From contig JBOFEZ010000119.1 in NCBI GenBank assembly GCA_051648365.1, forward strand, positions 1 to 13,161: a stretch of DNA of 13,161 nucleotides, written 5' to 3'. The notes beneath the pieces were generated by a model that did not search any database, was not told the origin of the DNA, and saw only the letters and a program-made list of their open reading frames with translations. Within the stretch, counting starts at the first letter, position 1. Each line of letters starts with the position of its first letter. This DNA is from JAGNZR01 sp051648365. Its GTDB lineage: Bacteria > Fusobacteriota > Fusobacteriia > Fusobacteriales > Fusobacteriaceae. Position numbers and translations under genes: made by a program. This document shows, piece by piece, positions 7,648-12,923 of this stretch.

Positions 7648-7886
7648 CCCAATCTCCCTAAAATTTCTTTTTCAAAAAAAATTTCAACCTCTTCAGGTAT
7701 CAATGAAAATAACCTATCATCTACTTTAACTGATACTCCCTTTACACAGTTTCCAAGGCAGAATGCTCCTGCCAGTTCAACCTGATCTCCTAGATTATTT
7801 TGGGCAACTAAACTTTGTAGTTTCTGAACAATGAATCTAGATCCCTTTATATGGCATGAACTACCTATACATATTATAATATTCAC
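7644..7886 (-). CDS. Small NuoE-like [2Fe-2S] thioredoxin-fold protein
   Basis: This 80-residue thioredoxin-like ferredoxin resembles the C-terminal domain of NuoE/HydC. The four cluster cysteines are C6, C11 (CIGSSCHIKGS) and C43, C47 (GAFCLGNCVKG). I place the start at GTG 7886, not at the upstream TTG 7905-7907. The GTG follows an AGGGGGA site (7890-7896), and the sequence then reads M-N-I-I-I-C-I-G-S-S-C, as family members usually begin; the TTG has no ribosome site. The stop overlaps the hydrogenase start by four bases (ATGA). It is the first gene of the three-gene operon and resembles HfsA-type proteins beside PAS-hydrogenases. It probably moves electrons to or from the hydrogenase Fe-S chain. 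Confidence 0.87.
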   Translation of the reverse strand: MNIIICIGSSCHIKGSRFIVQKLQSLVAQNNLGDQVELAGAFCLGNCVKGVSVKVDDRLFSLIPEEVEIFFEKEILGRLG

Positions 7887-7922
7887 AAATCCCCCTAATA
7901 AAAACAATTTTATTCTGTATTC

Positions 7923-7950
7923 ATTTTATCATCACTTGAAAATTTTTCAA
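7923..7950 (-). promoter_or_regulatory. Candidate promoter of the sensory hydrogenase operon
   Basis: On the minus strand, TTGAAA (7945-7950), 16 bases, then TAAAAT (7923-7928) preceded by TG at the extended -10 position (TGATAAAAT). The -35 overlaps a 7-1-7 palindrome (TTGAAAATTTTTCAA), which could be an operator or chance in AT-rich DNA. Confidence 0.55.
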
Positions 7951-8000
7951 AATATTTTTGTAAATTCAAATTTTTCTTCCACAATAGCATAGGATAATTC

Positions 8001-8029
8001 TTGACAAATTTGTATCAGAAATATATAAT
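8001..8029 (+). promoter_or_regulatory. Perfect consensus sigma-70 promoter for the rhodanese gene
   Basis: TTGACA (8001-8006), exactly 17 bases, then TATAAT (8024-8029): both boxes match consensus fully. The transcription start should fall near 8036, which rules out any translation start at 8001 and supports the ATG at 8064. A 10-base palindrome ACAAATTTGT (8004-8013) overlaps the -35 box and may be an operator. Confidence 0.9.
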
Positions 8030-8063
8030 GACATCACTATGTAACGATTATTTTGGAGGGACT

Positions 8064-8489
8064 ATGATTTGGAAAATATTTATTGCTATCTTTATAACAG
8101 TTGCATTATTCTTCATATTGAATAAAAAATTCAACCTTCTGAAAAAAATATATACTGCGACTCACTCTGTAGAAGGAAATTATGAAACTATCTCTCTTGC
8201 AAAAGTAAAAGAATTATCCGATAGGAATATGGGTATTGTTTTAGATGTTAGAAATCCCCACGAACTTAGTTCTGACGGTTTTATAAAAGGTATGGTCAAT
8301 ATCCCTTTGAATGAACTGGAAGCTAGACTGAGTGAGCTGGATAAAAATAAAACCTATATCACTTTTTGTGCTGTAGGTGGAAGATCTTTAAAGGCAGCGG
8401 CAATCCTATCTCAAAATGGATTCAAGAATGTTCTCAATGCTGAAGACGGAATGAAAAACTGGCCTTATGACAGGGATTTTTCCAATTAA
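8064..8489 (+). CDS. Membrane-anchored single-domain rhodanese
   Basis: The 141-residue protein has one N-terminal membrane helix (about residues 3-19, IWKIFIAIFITVALFFI), then a single rhodanese domain (about 40-137). The LDVRNPHELSSDGFIKGMVNIP segment and the active loop FCAVGGRS with C102 are typical. The loop lacks the arginine usually found right after the cysteine (CRxGxR), so sulfur-donor preference may differ. Rhodaneses of this class carry persulfide on the cysteine; the physiological acceptor is unknown. The start is ATG 8064 with a GGAGGG site; an in-frame TTG at 8001 is part of the -35 box and cannot be the start. A consensus promoter precedes the gene and a 13-bp terminator follows. 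It is transcribed alone. Confidence 0.9.
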   Translation: MIWKIFIAIFITVALFFILNKKFNLLKKIYTATHSVEGNYETISLAKVKELSDRNMGIVLDVRNPHELSSDGFIKGMVNIPLNELEARLSELDKNKTYITFCAVGGRSLKAAAILSQNGFKNVLNAEDGMKNWPYDRDFSN

Positions 8490-8524
8490 TTTGCTCCCAC
8501 CTGGTATATTATCGAGATTTTAGC

Positions 8525-8554
8525 AGAAAAAAGAGGGATAACCCTCTTTTTTCT
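8525..8554. terminator. Bidirectional terminator between rhodanese and beta-lactamase genes
   Basis: A perfect 13-bp stem (8525-8537 with 8542-8554) around the loop ATAA contains GAGGG/CCCTC and A6/T6 tracts, so it can end transcripts from both converging genes. Its core GAGGGATAACCCTC closely resembles the hairpin on the other side of the beta-lactamase gene (9390-9412). Confidence 0.9.
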
Positions 8555-8563
8555 TTATATTTT

Positions 8564-9370
8564 TTATTTTTCAAACTTTAATCCCAAAGTTTCTAAACTT
8601 TTTTTAACCATCAATTCTCGCTTATGAAGCTGAGAAGAGTTTTTTATATCCATATTGAGAGCAAATATATAGGTATCTCCTTCATAATCTACCCAGCCCA
8701 CAAACCAGCCCAAATTAGGATTAAAATCTTTTATGAGCCATCCTGTTTTCCCGTAGAGAGAATAATTTTTTCCCTTTTCTAGAAGTAACAGCTCTTTTGT
8801 TTTATTCTGAGCCTCCTTGGAAAAAGATAGTTCCAAATTTACTAACTGCTTTAAAAATTCAACCTGCTGGAAAGCATCTATCTTTAGGGGACCATCTATC
8901 CAAAAACGATCTACTCTTTTTCCTATCTCCATATTTCCATACTCTATTTTTTTTAGGCTCTCCCGCATTCTTTCTAGACCTATCTCTCTTGCAAGTTTCT
9001 GATATGCAGGAACACTGGAAACCCTCATAGCCTCACTTATACTCACATCTTTTTCCCAGGATTTCAGAAACATTTTCTCTCCGTTGTATCTATAATATAT
9101 CTTATTTGGGTCTTCTATCACTCCCAGAGAAAAGCCTATGAGTGTATTGGGTATTTTAAACGTGGAAGCTGGAGGAAATTCCTTTTCTGCTCTCTTCCTA
9201 TTGTGCACAATATATTTGTCGTTTTTCATATCATAAATCACAATAGTTCCTGATGCTTTATTTTTTTGAAAAACATCTTCTACTCCAGAGTTGTCTATAA
9301 AATTCATGGATAATACTGGAATAACTGCTATAAAAAACAGGAATATAATCAAATTTAATCTCTTTTTCAT
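8564..9370 (-). CDS. bla: Class D (OXA-type) serine beta-lactamase
   Basis: This exported enzyme hydrolyses beta-lactam antibiotics. In its 268 residues a signal peptide (about 1-21) is followed by all class D motifs: PASTFK with nucleophile S69 and K72, the SSV triad (118-120), YGN (144-146), W157 and GPLKI (160-164) of the omega region, and YGKTGW (206-211). Chromosomal class D enzymes are known in Fusobacterium (FUS-1/OXA-85), so this is probably an intrinsic fusobacterial gene. The ATG has an AAGGAAGG site. Only 46 bases separate it from the thioredoxin-like gene upstream, most of it a terminator hairpin, and no convincing promoter is visible. Expression may depend on readthrough from the ArsR-controlled operon or on a promoter inside the preceding gene. 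The spectrum cannot be read from the sequence. Confidence 0.95.
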   Translation of the reverse strand: MKKRLNLIIFLFFIAVIPVLSMNFIDNSGVEDVFQKNKASGTIVIYDMKNDKYIVHNRKRAEKEFPPASTFKIPNTLIGFSLGVIEDPNKIYYRYNGEKMFLKSWEKDVSISEAMRVSSVPAYQKLAREIGLERMRESLKKIEYGNMEIGKRVDRFWIDGPLKIDAFQQVEFLKQLVNLELSFSKEAQNKTKELLLLEKGKNYSLYGKTGWLIKDFNPNLGWFVGWVDYEGDTYIFALNMDIKNSSQLHKRELMVKKSLETLGLKFEK

Positions 9371-9389
9371 GATTCACCTTCCTTATATG

Positions 9390-9412
9390 AAAAAAGAGGG
9401 ATATCCCTCTTT
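9390..9412 (-). terminator. Terminator hairpin between the thioredoxin-like and beta-lactamase genes
   Basis: The palindrome AAAGAGGGAT/ATCCCTCTTT (9393-9412) folds as an 8-bp stem with loop ATAT. On the minus strand it is followed by further T. It should end most transcripts of the arsR-permease-thioredoxin operon and leave some readthrough into the beta-lactamase gene. Confidence 0.75.
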
Positions 9413-9416
9413 CCAA

Positions 9417-9653
9417 TTAATATTTTGATAAAATCTCTTTAACTTCTTTTTTGTCTGCCATACGACCAGAGAAAATAACCTTTCCATCTATTACAATTCC
9501 AGGAGTTTTCATTACTCCATATCTCGCTATTTTTACAAAGTCAACCACTTTCTCTACATCTGCTTCTTTTCCAAGCTCTGCAAGAGTCTCATTTACATAA
9601 TCTAATAATACATCACAACTTTTACAACATCCACCTAAAACTTTAATTTCCAT
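9417..9653 (-). CDS. Small thioredoxin-like protein with CCxxC motif
   Basis: This 78-residue protein belongs to the minimal thioredoxin-fold group (Thioredoxin_3, 'redox-active disulfide protein 2'). The redox motif is GGCCKSC: C10 and C13 form the CxxC, and C9 is an extra adjacent thiol. The cis-proline loop reads MKTPGIVIDG (about 48-57). GGAGGAAG precedes the ATG. It is the third gene of an operon with an ArsR regulator and a DUF318 permease, a recurring trio in bacteria. It probably delivers or reduces a thiol-bound metal or metalloid for the permease, or repairs the permease cysteines. No signal peptide is present, so it is cytoplasmic. Confidence 0.88.
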   Translation of the reverse strand: MEIKVLGGCCKSCDVLLDYVNETLAELGKEADVEKVVDFVKIARYGVMKTPGIVIDGKVIFSGRMADKKEVKEILSKY

Positions 9654-9680
9654 TTTCTTCCTCCATATATTTTTTTAGTA

Positions 9681-10667
9681 TTAAAGACCGAAAGTATTAA
9701 AGAAATATCCGATAAAGATTATTCCCGCAGTAACAAGACCTATATATAGACCTAAAAGTCTAGGTTTTATAACTTTACTCAGCATAACCATAGCCGGGAA
9801 AGATAGAGCTGTTACCGACATCATAAGTGCCAGTATAGTTCCTATTCCTACTCCCTTAAGATATAAAGCTTCCGCTATGGGAAGGGTTCCGAATATATCA
9901 GCATACATTGGGATTCCTACAACTGTTGCAAGGAGAACTGCAAAAGGATTATCCCGTCCAAGAATAGTTTCTATAATTTGGGTAGGGATAACATTGTGTA
10001 TAAGTGCTCCTACTCCAACTCCTATAAGAATTGGAAGCCAAACTTTTTTGAATATATCTTTCACTTGATTTTTAGCAAAAAGTGCTCTGTCCCCATGATT
10101 CAACTGTTGAAGTTCCATATCCACATTTGGAATATTCATAACATACTCTTCCACATACTTTTCCATTTTCATCTTATCGATTATAAGCCCACCGATTACA
10201 GCAAGAATTATTCCCACAATTACATATACTAGTGCTATCTTAAACCCAAAGAATGAACTTATAAGTAAAAAAGATGCTAGATCCACCAGTGGTGAAGATA
10301 TTAGGAATGAAAATGTCACTCCTATTGGTAATCCTGCTGATGTAAATCCTATAAACAGTGGAATACTTGAACATGAACAGAATGGTGTTATAGTTCCAAG
10401 TAGTGCTCCCAGTGTATTTCCTGTCACACCCTTAAATCTTCCCAAAATTTTCTTCGTACGCTCTGGCGGGAAAAAACTCTGTATGTAGCTGATTCCAAAT
10501 ATAAGTACTCCAAGAAGTATAAATATTTTAATAGTATCATAGATAAAAAACTGAAGTGCTCCTCCTGCCATGGTATCCATGGATAATCCCAGCACATTTA
10601 CCACAAAATATTCTGCCCAGTTATTGAGCCATGTCATTTTCAAAAAAACATTTTCAATAAATTTCAT
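9681..10667 (-). CDS. DUF318/ArsP-family permease (copy 1)
   Basis: This integral membrane permease of 328 residues has about eight hydrophobic segments, with a cytoplasmic-looking charged loop near 175-205. The family signature TPFCSCSSIPLFIGF holds the CxC pair C97/C99, and SFLISSPLVD follows. In the related ArsP, conserved cysteines of this type are needed for export of trivalent organoarsenicals; other family members were proposed to move Cu, Zn or As, so the substrate here is open. Its ATG starts one base after the arsR stop, with its AGGAG site inside arsR, so the two are translationally coupled. A second paralogue lies at 11878-12834. It differs at the SSPLVDLAS/TSPIVNEAA segment, suggesting divergence of substrate or regulation. 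Confidence 0.9.
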   Translation of the reverse strand: MKFIENVFLKMTWLNNWAEYFVVNVLGLSMDTMAGGALQFFIYDTIKIFILLGVLIFGISYIQSFFPPERTKKILGRFKGVTGNTLGALLGTITPFCSCSSIPLFIGFTSAGLPIGVTFSFLISSPLVDLASFLLISSFFGFKIALVYVIVGIILAVIGGLIIDKMKMEKYVEEYVMNIPNVDMELQQLNHGDRALFAKNQVKDIFKKVWLPILIGVGVGALIHNVIPTQIIETILGRDNPFAVLLATVVGIPMYADIFGTLPIAEALYLKGVGIGTILALMMSVTALSFPAMVMLSKVIKPRLLGLYIGLVTAGIIFIGYFFNTFGL

Positions 10668-10668
10668 A

Positions 10669-10932
10669 TTATAACTCCTCTAAACTTTTTAAAATATTCA
10701 TAATTTCTCTGTTTTTCAATGCATAGTGTACCCATCCCCCAACTTTTTCACAAGTTACAATATCAGCTTCCCTAAGAATTTTAAGATGTTGAGAGAGATT
10801 TGACTGAGATACCTCTTTCTGTATCTCCTGTATTTCACATACGCACTTAGTCTCACACTGTGCCAAGGTATGTACAATCCCCAGTCTTATAGGATGAGCC
10901 AGTGCTTTCAATATTTCCAACTGTTTTTCCAT
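10669..10932 (-). CDS. ArsR-family thiol-type metal(loid) repressor
   Basis: This is an 87-residue winged-helix repressor. The HTH lies around VSQSNLSQHLKILREADIV (41-59), and a wing (KVGGWVHYAL) follows. The sensor cysteines C26, C30 and C32 (CETKCVC) lie at the end of helix 2/start of helix 3, where ArsR/CadC-type sensors bind As(III), Sb(III) or soft metals. C61 is a possible further ligand. The alpha-5 zinc site of the repressor at 3083 is absent, so the two regulators should sense different signals. I start at ATG 10932, which has an AAAGGAG site; the longer frame to 11019 would run through the -10 box, the operator and most of the promoter. It is the first gene of the permease/thioredoxin operon and is flanked by two ATATTA-N8-TAATAT sites. 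These make autorepression likely. Confidence 0.9.
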   Translation of the reverse strand: MEKQLEILKALAHPIRLGIVHTLAQCETKCVCEIQEIQKEVSQSNLSQHLKILREADIVTCEKVGGWVHYALKNREIMNILKSLEEL

Positions 10933-10963
10933 AGAACTCCTTTCTATCTGTGCACCCGATAGG

Positions 10964-10983
10964 ATATTAATTATTTCTAATAT
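10964..10983. promoter_or_regulatory. ArsR operator, site 1 (arsR start point)
   Basis: ATATTA (10964-10969), 8 bases, then TAATAT (10978-10983). It begins just past the -10 box of the arsR promoter and covers the transcription start. The identical half-sites and spacing recur at 11018-11037 and 12935-12954, and with one change at 12904-12923. Confidence 0.8.
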
Positions 10984-10984
10984 A

Positions 10985-11013
10985 ATGATACAACATGATT
11001 CTGTTTTTGTCAA
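10985..11013 (-). promoter_or_regulatory. Sigma-70-type promoter of the arsR-permease-thioredoxin operon
   Basis: On the minus strand, TTGACA (11008-11013), 17 bases, then TATCAT (10985-10990). It sits precisely between two operator palindromes: one over the start site and one four bases upstream of the -35 box. This is the layout expected for cooperative repression. Confidence 0.85.
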
Positions 11014-11017
11014 CAGC

Positions 11018-11037
11018 ATATTAAAAAAATTTAATAT
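11018..11037. promoter_or_regulatory. ArsR operator, site 2 (upstream of arsR -35)
   Basis: ATATTA, 8 bases, TAATAT; in fact a perfect 8-4-8 palindrome. It lies immediately downstream of the sigma factor stop codon. Together with the next bases it forms part of a 24-base exact repeat found again at 12907-12930. Confidence 0.8.
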
Positions 11038-11044
11038 CCTTATT
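11021..11044. repeat. 24-base exact direct repeat, copy 1
   Basis: The 24 bases at 11021-11044 are identical to 12907-12930. They contain most of one operator plus the flanking TCCTTATT, so identity extends beyond the operator half-sites. Copy 1 also overlaps the last codons of the sigma factor gene (stop at 11040-11042). Confidence 0.92.
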
Positions 11045-11576
11045 TTTCAATATAATTAAGAATATTTCCATACCTATCTAAGGAAAAAACACAGCACTGA
11101 TCTAATTCTTTCTTTAGTTTTTCTCTTGCCCTTTTTAGCTTTACTTTTGAATTATTCTCTTTTATCCCCATTTTTTCACCTATCTCCTTATGGCTGAGAT
11201 TTTCAAATTCATAAAGTTTAATTATTTCTTTAGAAGTTGGGGGAAGTTTTTCTATAAACTGTTTCATACTCTCTATTATCTCTTCATTCAGATTGTTATC
11301 TTCCTCTTCCTCCATGGTGATAATATTGTCATCCAATTCAGATAAGTTTATCCTGTAACATTTTTTTATACAATCATTTATGGTGTTTCTGGTAATCTGA
11401 TAGATCCATGAAATTATTCTTTCCTCTTCCTTCAGAGTGTGTATATTATTATGCAATTTTATATATACTTCCTGAAGAATATCTTCTGCATCCTCACGAG
11501 TTCTGACTTTCTTTCTTATAAAAGAGAAAAGATGACTGTTCAATTCACTCCATATTTTTATTAATTTTTTATTCAT
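11040..11576 (-). CDS. sigZ: SigZ-like ECF sigma factor with C-terminal Cys-Cys motif
   Basis: This 178-residue extracytoplasmic-function sigma factor would direct RNA polymerase to alternative promoters. Region 2 spans about 10-75 (REDAEDILQEVYIKLHNNI... ISWIYQITRNTINDC), an acidic linker with runs of Glu lies at 85-100, and region 4 spans about 108-157 (LSHKEIGEKMGIKENNSKVKLKRAREKL). The C-terminal extension QCCVFSLDRYGNILNY (160-175) closely matches my memory of the end of B. subtilis SigZ, including the adjacent cysteines (C161, C162). No anti-sigma factor gene is next to it, so the Cys pair may itself sense thiol stress or metal. A GAGGAG site precedes the ATG. It is the last gene after permease 2 and the Cys-Cys small protein, with a 109-base leader containing a hairpin. 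Confidence 0.88.
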   Translation of the reverse strand: MNKKLIKIWSELNSHLFSFIRKKVRTREDAEDILQEVYIKLHNNIHTLKEEERIISWIYQITRNTINDCIKKCYRINLSELDDNIITMEEEEDNNLNEEIIESMKQFIEKLPPTSKEIIKLYEFENLSHKEIGEKMGIKENNSKVKLKRAREKLKKELDQCCVFSLDRYGNILNYIEK

Positions 11577-11610
11577 AGTCTCTCCTCAAGGATATTTTTT
11601 AAGAAAATTT

Positions 11611-11636
11611 GGGTGACCTCTATTCTGAAGTCACCC
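11611..11636 (-). other. Stable hairpin in the leader of the sigma factor gene
   Basis: A 10-bp stem (11611-11620 with 11627-11636; GGGTGACCTC/GAAGTCACCC, with one G-U pair in RNA) has a 6-base loop. On the minus strand it is followed by AAATTTTCTT, a poor terminator tail. It lies between the small Cys-Cys gene and the sigma gene, 35 bases before the sigma start. It may partly terminate transcription so that less sigma than permease is made, or stabilise the RNA. Confidence 0.6.
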
Positions 11637-11685
11637 CTTATTCTTTAATTTGATTTTACACTCTTTTTCTATCCATTTTCAAATT

Positions 11686-11835
11686 TCATTTTCCGCAACA
11701 AGATGAATTATTTTTTTCTGTATCTTTTTCTCCATTCTCTTCCTTGCTTTCTTTAGCTTTTTTTATTGCTTCTTCCAACTCTTTCGAACAACATCCCGTA
11801 TCTTTTTTTCCTAAAATCCTCTTTAATATAGACAT
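11686..11835 (-). CDS. 49-residue small protein with two Cys-Cys pairs
   Basis: This short open frame begins with ATG at 11835, with AAAGGAG seven bases upstream, and ends with TGA at 11686. The product starts MSILKRILGKKDTGCCSKEL, continues with a very charged Lys/Glu helix-like middle, and ends SSCCGK. Cysteines occur only as two adjacent pairs (C15-C16 and C46-C47). There is no signal peptide or membrane segment, although the first ten residues are amphipathic and basic. It lies 42 bases after permease 2 and before the SigZ-like gene, all on one strand, so it is likely cotranscribed. I know of no named family. A role as a soft-metal or metalloid carrier or sensor for the permease, or as a partner of the sigma factor's own CC motif, is inference. 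Confidence 0.75.
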   Translation of the reverse strand: MSILKRILGKKDTGCCSKELEEAIKKAKESKEENGEKDTEKNNSSCCGK

Positions 11836-11877
11836 ATTTTTCTCCTTTTTATATTTTATTATTATTTTAATATAACT

Positions 11878-12834
11878 CTATAAAATTATATTAAACATAT
11901 AACCTACGCCAATTATTCCTATCCCCACAATGGAGATGAATATTACAATTAATTCTTTTTTTATAACTTTTTTCAGCATTAAAATCTCAGGTAGTGAAAG
12001 GGCTACTGCTGCCATCATGAATGCCATTGTAGTTCCTACTCCCACACCTTTTTCAATTAGAGCCTGTGCTATTGGAATTATTCCGGCTGCATCAGTATAC
12101 AGAGGTATTCCTACCAATGTAGCAAAAGGAACTGCCAACCAATTGTCTGGCCCTCCATATTTAGTTAAAAGATCTGTAGGTGCCCAGTTATGAATAAATG
12201 CTCCTATTCCTATCCCTACAAAAATATAGGGGATTAATTTTATTACTATCTCCTTTGTTTCTGCCCAAGCAAAACTTAATCTCTCTTTCCCTCGATATAC
12301 CGGTTCAGCTTTCCCTTCTAAGTGCATTTTATATATGTATTCTTCTACATACTTTTCTACACCTAATTTACCTATTATAAGTCCTCCAACTACTCCTATA
12401 ATAACCCCTGAAACAGCATATATAAGAGCTATCTTCCATCCGAATATACTGAATAGAATTAAAAATGCCGCCTCATTTACGATAGGAGAAGTTATCAGGA
12501 AAGAAAATACAACTCCTACTGGGATTCCTGATTCTATAAAACCTATAAATAGTGGAACACTGGAACATGAGCAGAAGGGAGTTAAAACTCCAAGTAACGA
12601 AGCCATAAAATTGGCTTGGGGTCCTTTATGTGTTTCTAAAAATTTTTTTATTTTATCTGTAGATATAAAAGTTCTTATTATAGAAATTATAAAAATTCCC
12701 ACAGATAATAAAATCAGTATAGAACTTGCAGCATGAAGAAAATAAAATATCACCTCTCCAGTTTTAGTTTCCAAGGATAAACCAAATACACTTTCAACAA
12801 GATGCATCCATTGTAAATCTAACCAATCAAACAT
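11878..12834 (-). CDS. DUF318/ArsP-family permease (copy 2)
   Basis: This integral membrane permease is a paralogue of the one at 9681-10667. It has about eight hydrophobic segments and the signature TPFCSCSSVPLFIGF, with the CxC pair at residues 88 and 90 counted from my start. I chose ATG 12834 because an AGGAG site (12843-12847) lies 8 bases upstream; the in-frame GTG at 12841-12843 overlaps that site and would be a poor start. The protein is then 318 residues, beginning MFDWLDLQWMH. It heads an operon with the 49-residue Cys-Cys protein and the SigZ-like factor. Upstream are a candidate ECF-type promoter and two ArsR operator sites. The substrate is unknown; As(III), organoarsenicals, Cu or Zn are possibilities from the family. 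Confidence 0.9.
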   Translation of the reverse strand: MFDWLDLQWMHLVESVFGLSLETKTGEVIFYFLHAASSILILLSVGIFIISIIRTFISTDKIKKFLETHKGPQANFMASLLGVLTPFCSCSSVPLFIGFIESGIPVGVVFSFLITSPIVNEAAFLILFSIFGWKIALIYAVSGVIIGVVGGLIIGKLGVEKYVEEYIYKMHLEGKAEPVYRGKERLSFAWAETKEIVIKLIPYIFVGIGIGAFIHNWAPTDLLTKYGGPDNWLAVPFATLVGIPLYTDAAGIIPIAQALIEKGVGVGTTMAFMMAAVALSLPEILMLKKVIKKELIVIFISIVGIGIIGVGYMFNIIL

Positions 12835-12870
12835 TCTAATCACTCCTTTTATTTTTTATTTCTACTTATA

Positions 12871-12898
12871 TAGACAGTAAAATTAAAAAAAGGTTACA
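12871..12898 (-). promoter_or_regulatory. Candidate ECF-sigma promoter for permease 2 operon
   Basis: On the minus strand, TGTAAC (12893-12898) is separated by 16 bases from TGTCTA (12871-12876). This resembles ECF promoters with an AAC motif at -35 and CGTC-like -10 (for example the B. subtilis SigX/SigW class). No good sigma-70 pair with 17-base spacing is visible here. It would start transcription about 20 bases before the permease start codon. The sigma encoded two genes downstream is the natural candidate user. Confidence 0.5.
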
Positions 12899-12903
12899 CT
12901 TTT

Positions 12904-12923
12904 TTATTAAAAAAATTTAATAT
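12904..12923. promoter_or_regulatory. ArsR operator, site 3
   Basis: TTATTA, 8 bases, TAATAT: one base different from the other three sites. It lies five bases upstream of the candidate ECF -35 box (minus strand) and five bases upstream of the plus-strand -35 box, so it could affect both divergent units. Confidence 0.7.

Noticed and set aside
7887..7907. TTG start for the NuoE-like protein
   Set aside because: No ribosome site before it, and the extra seven residues are encoded by the ribosome site of the GTG start at 7886.
7945..7959. Rex-type (NADH-sensing) operator at the hydrogenase promoter
   Set aside because: TTGAAAATTTTTCAA lacks the TTGTGA...TCACAA or TTGTTA...TAACAA pattern; only a generic palindrome can be claimed.
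8001..8063. Upstream in-frame TTG start giving a 162-residue rhodanese
   Set aside because: The TTG is the first codon of the -35 box of a perfect promoter and would be upstream of the transcription start; ATG 8064 has a good ribosome site.
8564..9370. Beta-lactamase gene as part of a mobile element
   Set aside because: No transposase, integron recombination site or inverted terminal repeats are present, and base composition matches the neighbours; an intrinsic gene is more likely.
10933..11019. Longer ArsR frame starting at 11019
   Set aside because: It would translate the operator, the -10 box and the -35 region; ATG 10932 has AAAGGAG and gives the normal family N-terminus.
11930..12736. 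Plus-strand open frames opposite permease 2, one of 133 residues
   Set aside because: Permease 2 has a family signature over its full length and a good start; the opposite frames lack ribosome sites and motifs.
12835..12843. GTG start for permease 2
   Set aside because: The GTG overlaps the AGGAG site that serves ATG 12834.
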